From Alphaproteobacteria bacterium (GTDB lineage: Bacteria > Pseudomonadota > Alphaproteobacteria > Rhodobacterales > Rhodobacteraceae), in NCBI GenBank assembly GCA_013151535.1, contig JAADIC010000048.1:1-6563 (forward strand): a stretch of 6,563 nucleotides of DNA, in the 5' to 3' direction. Below are positions 6,287-6,563 of the stretch, piece by piece; the stretch's first letter is position 1, and every line of letters starts with the position of its first letter. The notes beneath the pieces were generated by a model that saw only the letters and a list, made by a program, of their open reading frames with translations, had not been told where the DNA came from and made no database searches. Both the position numbers and the translations under genes were made by a program.

Positions 6287-6308
6287 AGCGGCGATCTTGT
6301 CGCCCGCT
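6287..6308 (-). promoter_or_regulatory. Stem-loop in the leader of the binding-protein gene
   Basis: In minus-strand RNA, AGCGGGCGA pairs with UCGCCGCU over eight base pairs with one bulged G and a five-base CAAGA loop. It ends ten bases before the GGGAGG ribosome site. There is no U-run, so it is not a terminator. It may stabilise the 5' end of a processed binding-protein mRNA; the role is inferred. Confidence 0.45.
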
Positions 6309-6309
6309 T

Positions 6310-6339
6310 CTGATAGTGAAACCTCTGTTTTGTTTGCAA
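6310..6339 (-). promoter_or_regulatory. Weak candidate internal promoter before the binding-protein gene
   Basis: On the minus strand, TTGCAA (6339-6334) and TATCAG (6315-6310) are 18 bases apart, each with four of six consensus matches. A start near 6303 would leave a leader of about 40 bases. It lies in the 111-base gap between the permease and binding-protein genes and is overlapped by the inverted repeat at 6316-6351. The match is weak and may be chance. Confidence 0.25.
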
Positions 6340-6351
6340 GCCCGGTTTCAC
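6316..6351. repeat. Perfect 8-bp inverted repeat, possible operator
   Basis: GTGAAACC (6316-6323) and GGTTTCAC (6344-6351) are exact inverted copies separated by 20 bases. The centre-to-centre distance is 28 bases, close to three helical turns, so the same face of DNA would be presented to a dimeric or paired regulator. One arm abuts the -10 and the spacer contains the -35 of the weak promoter candidate. It could instead fold as an RNA hairpin with a 20-base loop. No regulator family is assigned. Confidence 0.45.
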
Positions 6352-6374
6352 GGCCCGCCCGTTTTTTCTGTGGC

Positions 6375-6563
6375 CTAATAGGGGAAAGGCCACACGCGTA
6401 ATTTCTGTTTCAGGATCGCCCAGAGCCGCGCCAGCCCATGCGGCTCGACGATCAGGAAGAACATGATAAGTGCCCCGATAATCATGAAATTCACATGCTC
6501 CACCGTTGCTGCGTTAATCGCTACCGAATAGTCGACGAAGGGCAGATCAAATTCTCTTGGCAA
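6375..6563 (-). CDS. LivM-type ABC transporter permease, C-terminal fragment cut by the right edge
   Basis: The last 62 residues of a permease are visible; the gene continues past the right edge, so no start codon is present (the first codon here is an internal Leu TTG). The sequence contains one clear hydrophobic segment, from NFMIIGALIMFFLIVEP onward, followed by HGLARLW and a short basic cytoplasmic tail ending WPFPY and TAG. The EPHGLARLW motif after the final membrane helix is typical of LivM-family inner-membrane subunits of branched-chain amino acid-type (HAAT) transporters. It is 111 bases upstream of the binding-protein gene on the same strand, consistent with the order permease, binding protein, ATPase. 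Other subunits, a LivH and a LivG, would be expected further right. Confidence 0.85.
   Translation of the reverse strand: MPREFDLPFVDYSVAINAATVEHVNFMIIGALIMFFLIVEPHGLARLWAILKQKLRVWPFPY

Noticed and set aside
1..6563. CRISPR arrays, insertion sequences, phage genes or attachment sites
   Set aside because: No regularly spaced repeats, transposase-like frames or terminal repeats were seen. The region looks like ordinary chromosome.

Overview
The window looks like chromosome from a marine-type Rhodobacterales (Roseobacter-like) alphaproteobacterium. The evidence is moderate GC, a 41-residue bL36 of the alphaproteobacterial zinc-independent kind, an N-formylglutamate amidohydrolase of the Rhodobacterales type, a caspase-like/peptidoglycan-binding protein, and a Liv-type ABC transporter paired with an AMP-forming ligase. 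This assignment rests on recognising the proteins; no search was run.

Layout from left to right. Positions 1-663 (minus) carry the N-terminal 221 residues of an N-formylglutamate amidohydrolase whose 3' end lies off the left edge; it was identified by direct translation. Positions 664-831 form a divergent intergenic region with a good promoter candidate for the rightward unit. That unit is tRNA-Val(GAC) at 832-906 followed by rpmJ at 978-1103, and it ends in a strong terminator at 1124-1157. From 1175 to the right edge everything is on the minus strand and reads leftward as one transporter cluster. In order of transcription it contains the C-terminus of a LivM-type permease (6375-6563, cut by the edge), a periplasmic substrate-binding protein (4959-6263), a single ORF that joins a LivF-type ATPase to a PaaK-like adenylate-forming ligase (2852-4885), and a secreted caspase-fold protein with two peptidoglycan-binding domains (1175-2830).

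The transporter genes probably work together. The binding protein captures a substrate in the periplasm, LivM and unseen partners move it, the LivF domain powers this, and the ligase domain probably converts the imported acid to a CoA thioester. The ligand is more likely an aromatic or other carboxylic acid than a branched-chain amino acid, but this is inference from the ligase.

The most notable observation is the LivF-ligase junction. Just before the internal Met of the ligase part, the neighbouring frame encodes a basic tail, RRKRWLN, ending in a TGA that overlaps the ligase ATG (TGATG). This looks like the fossil of a normal two-gene overlap. A small indel near 4078 appears to have fused the two genes into one 677-residue protein, unless it is a sequence error. 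A second point is the caspase-fold protein: it keeps the catalytic His but appears to have Ser where the Cys should be, so it may be a pseudo-protease. The non-coding parts also hold several directional RNA hairpins and an inverted repeat that overlaps a possible promoter upstream of the binding-protein gene.
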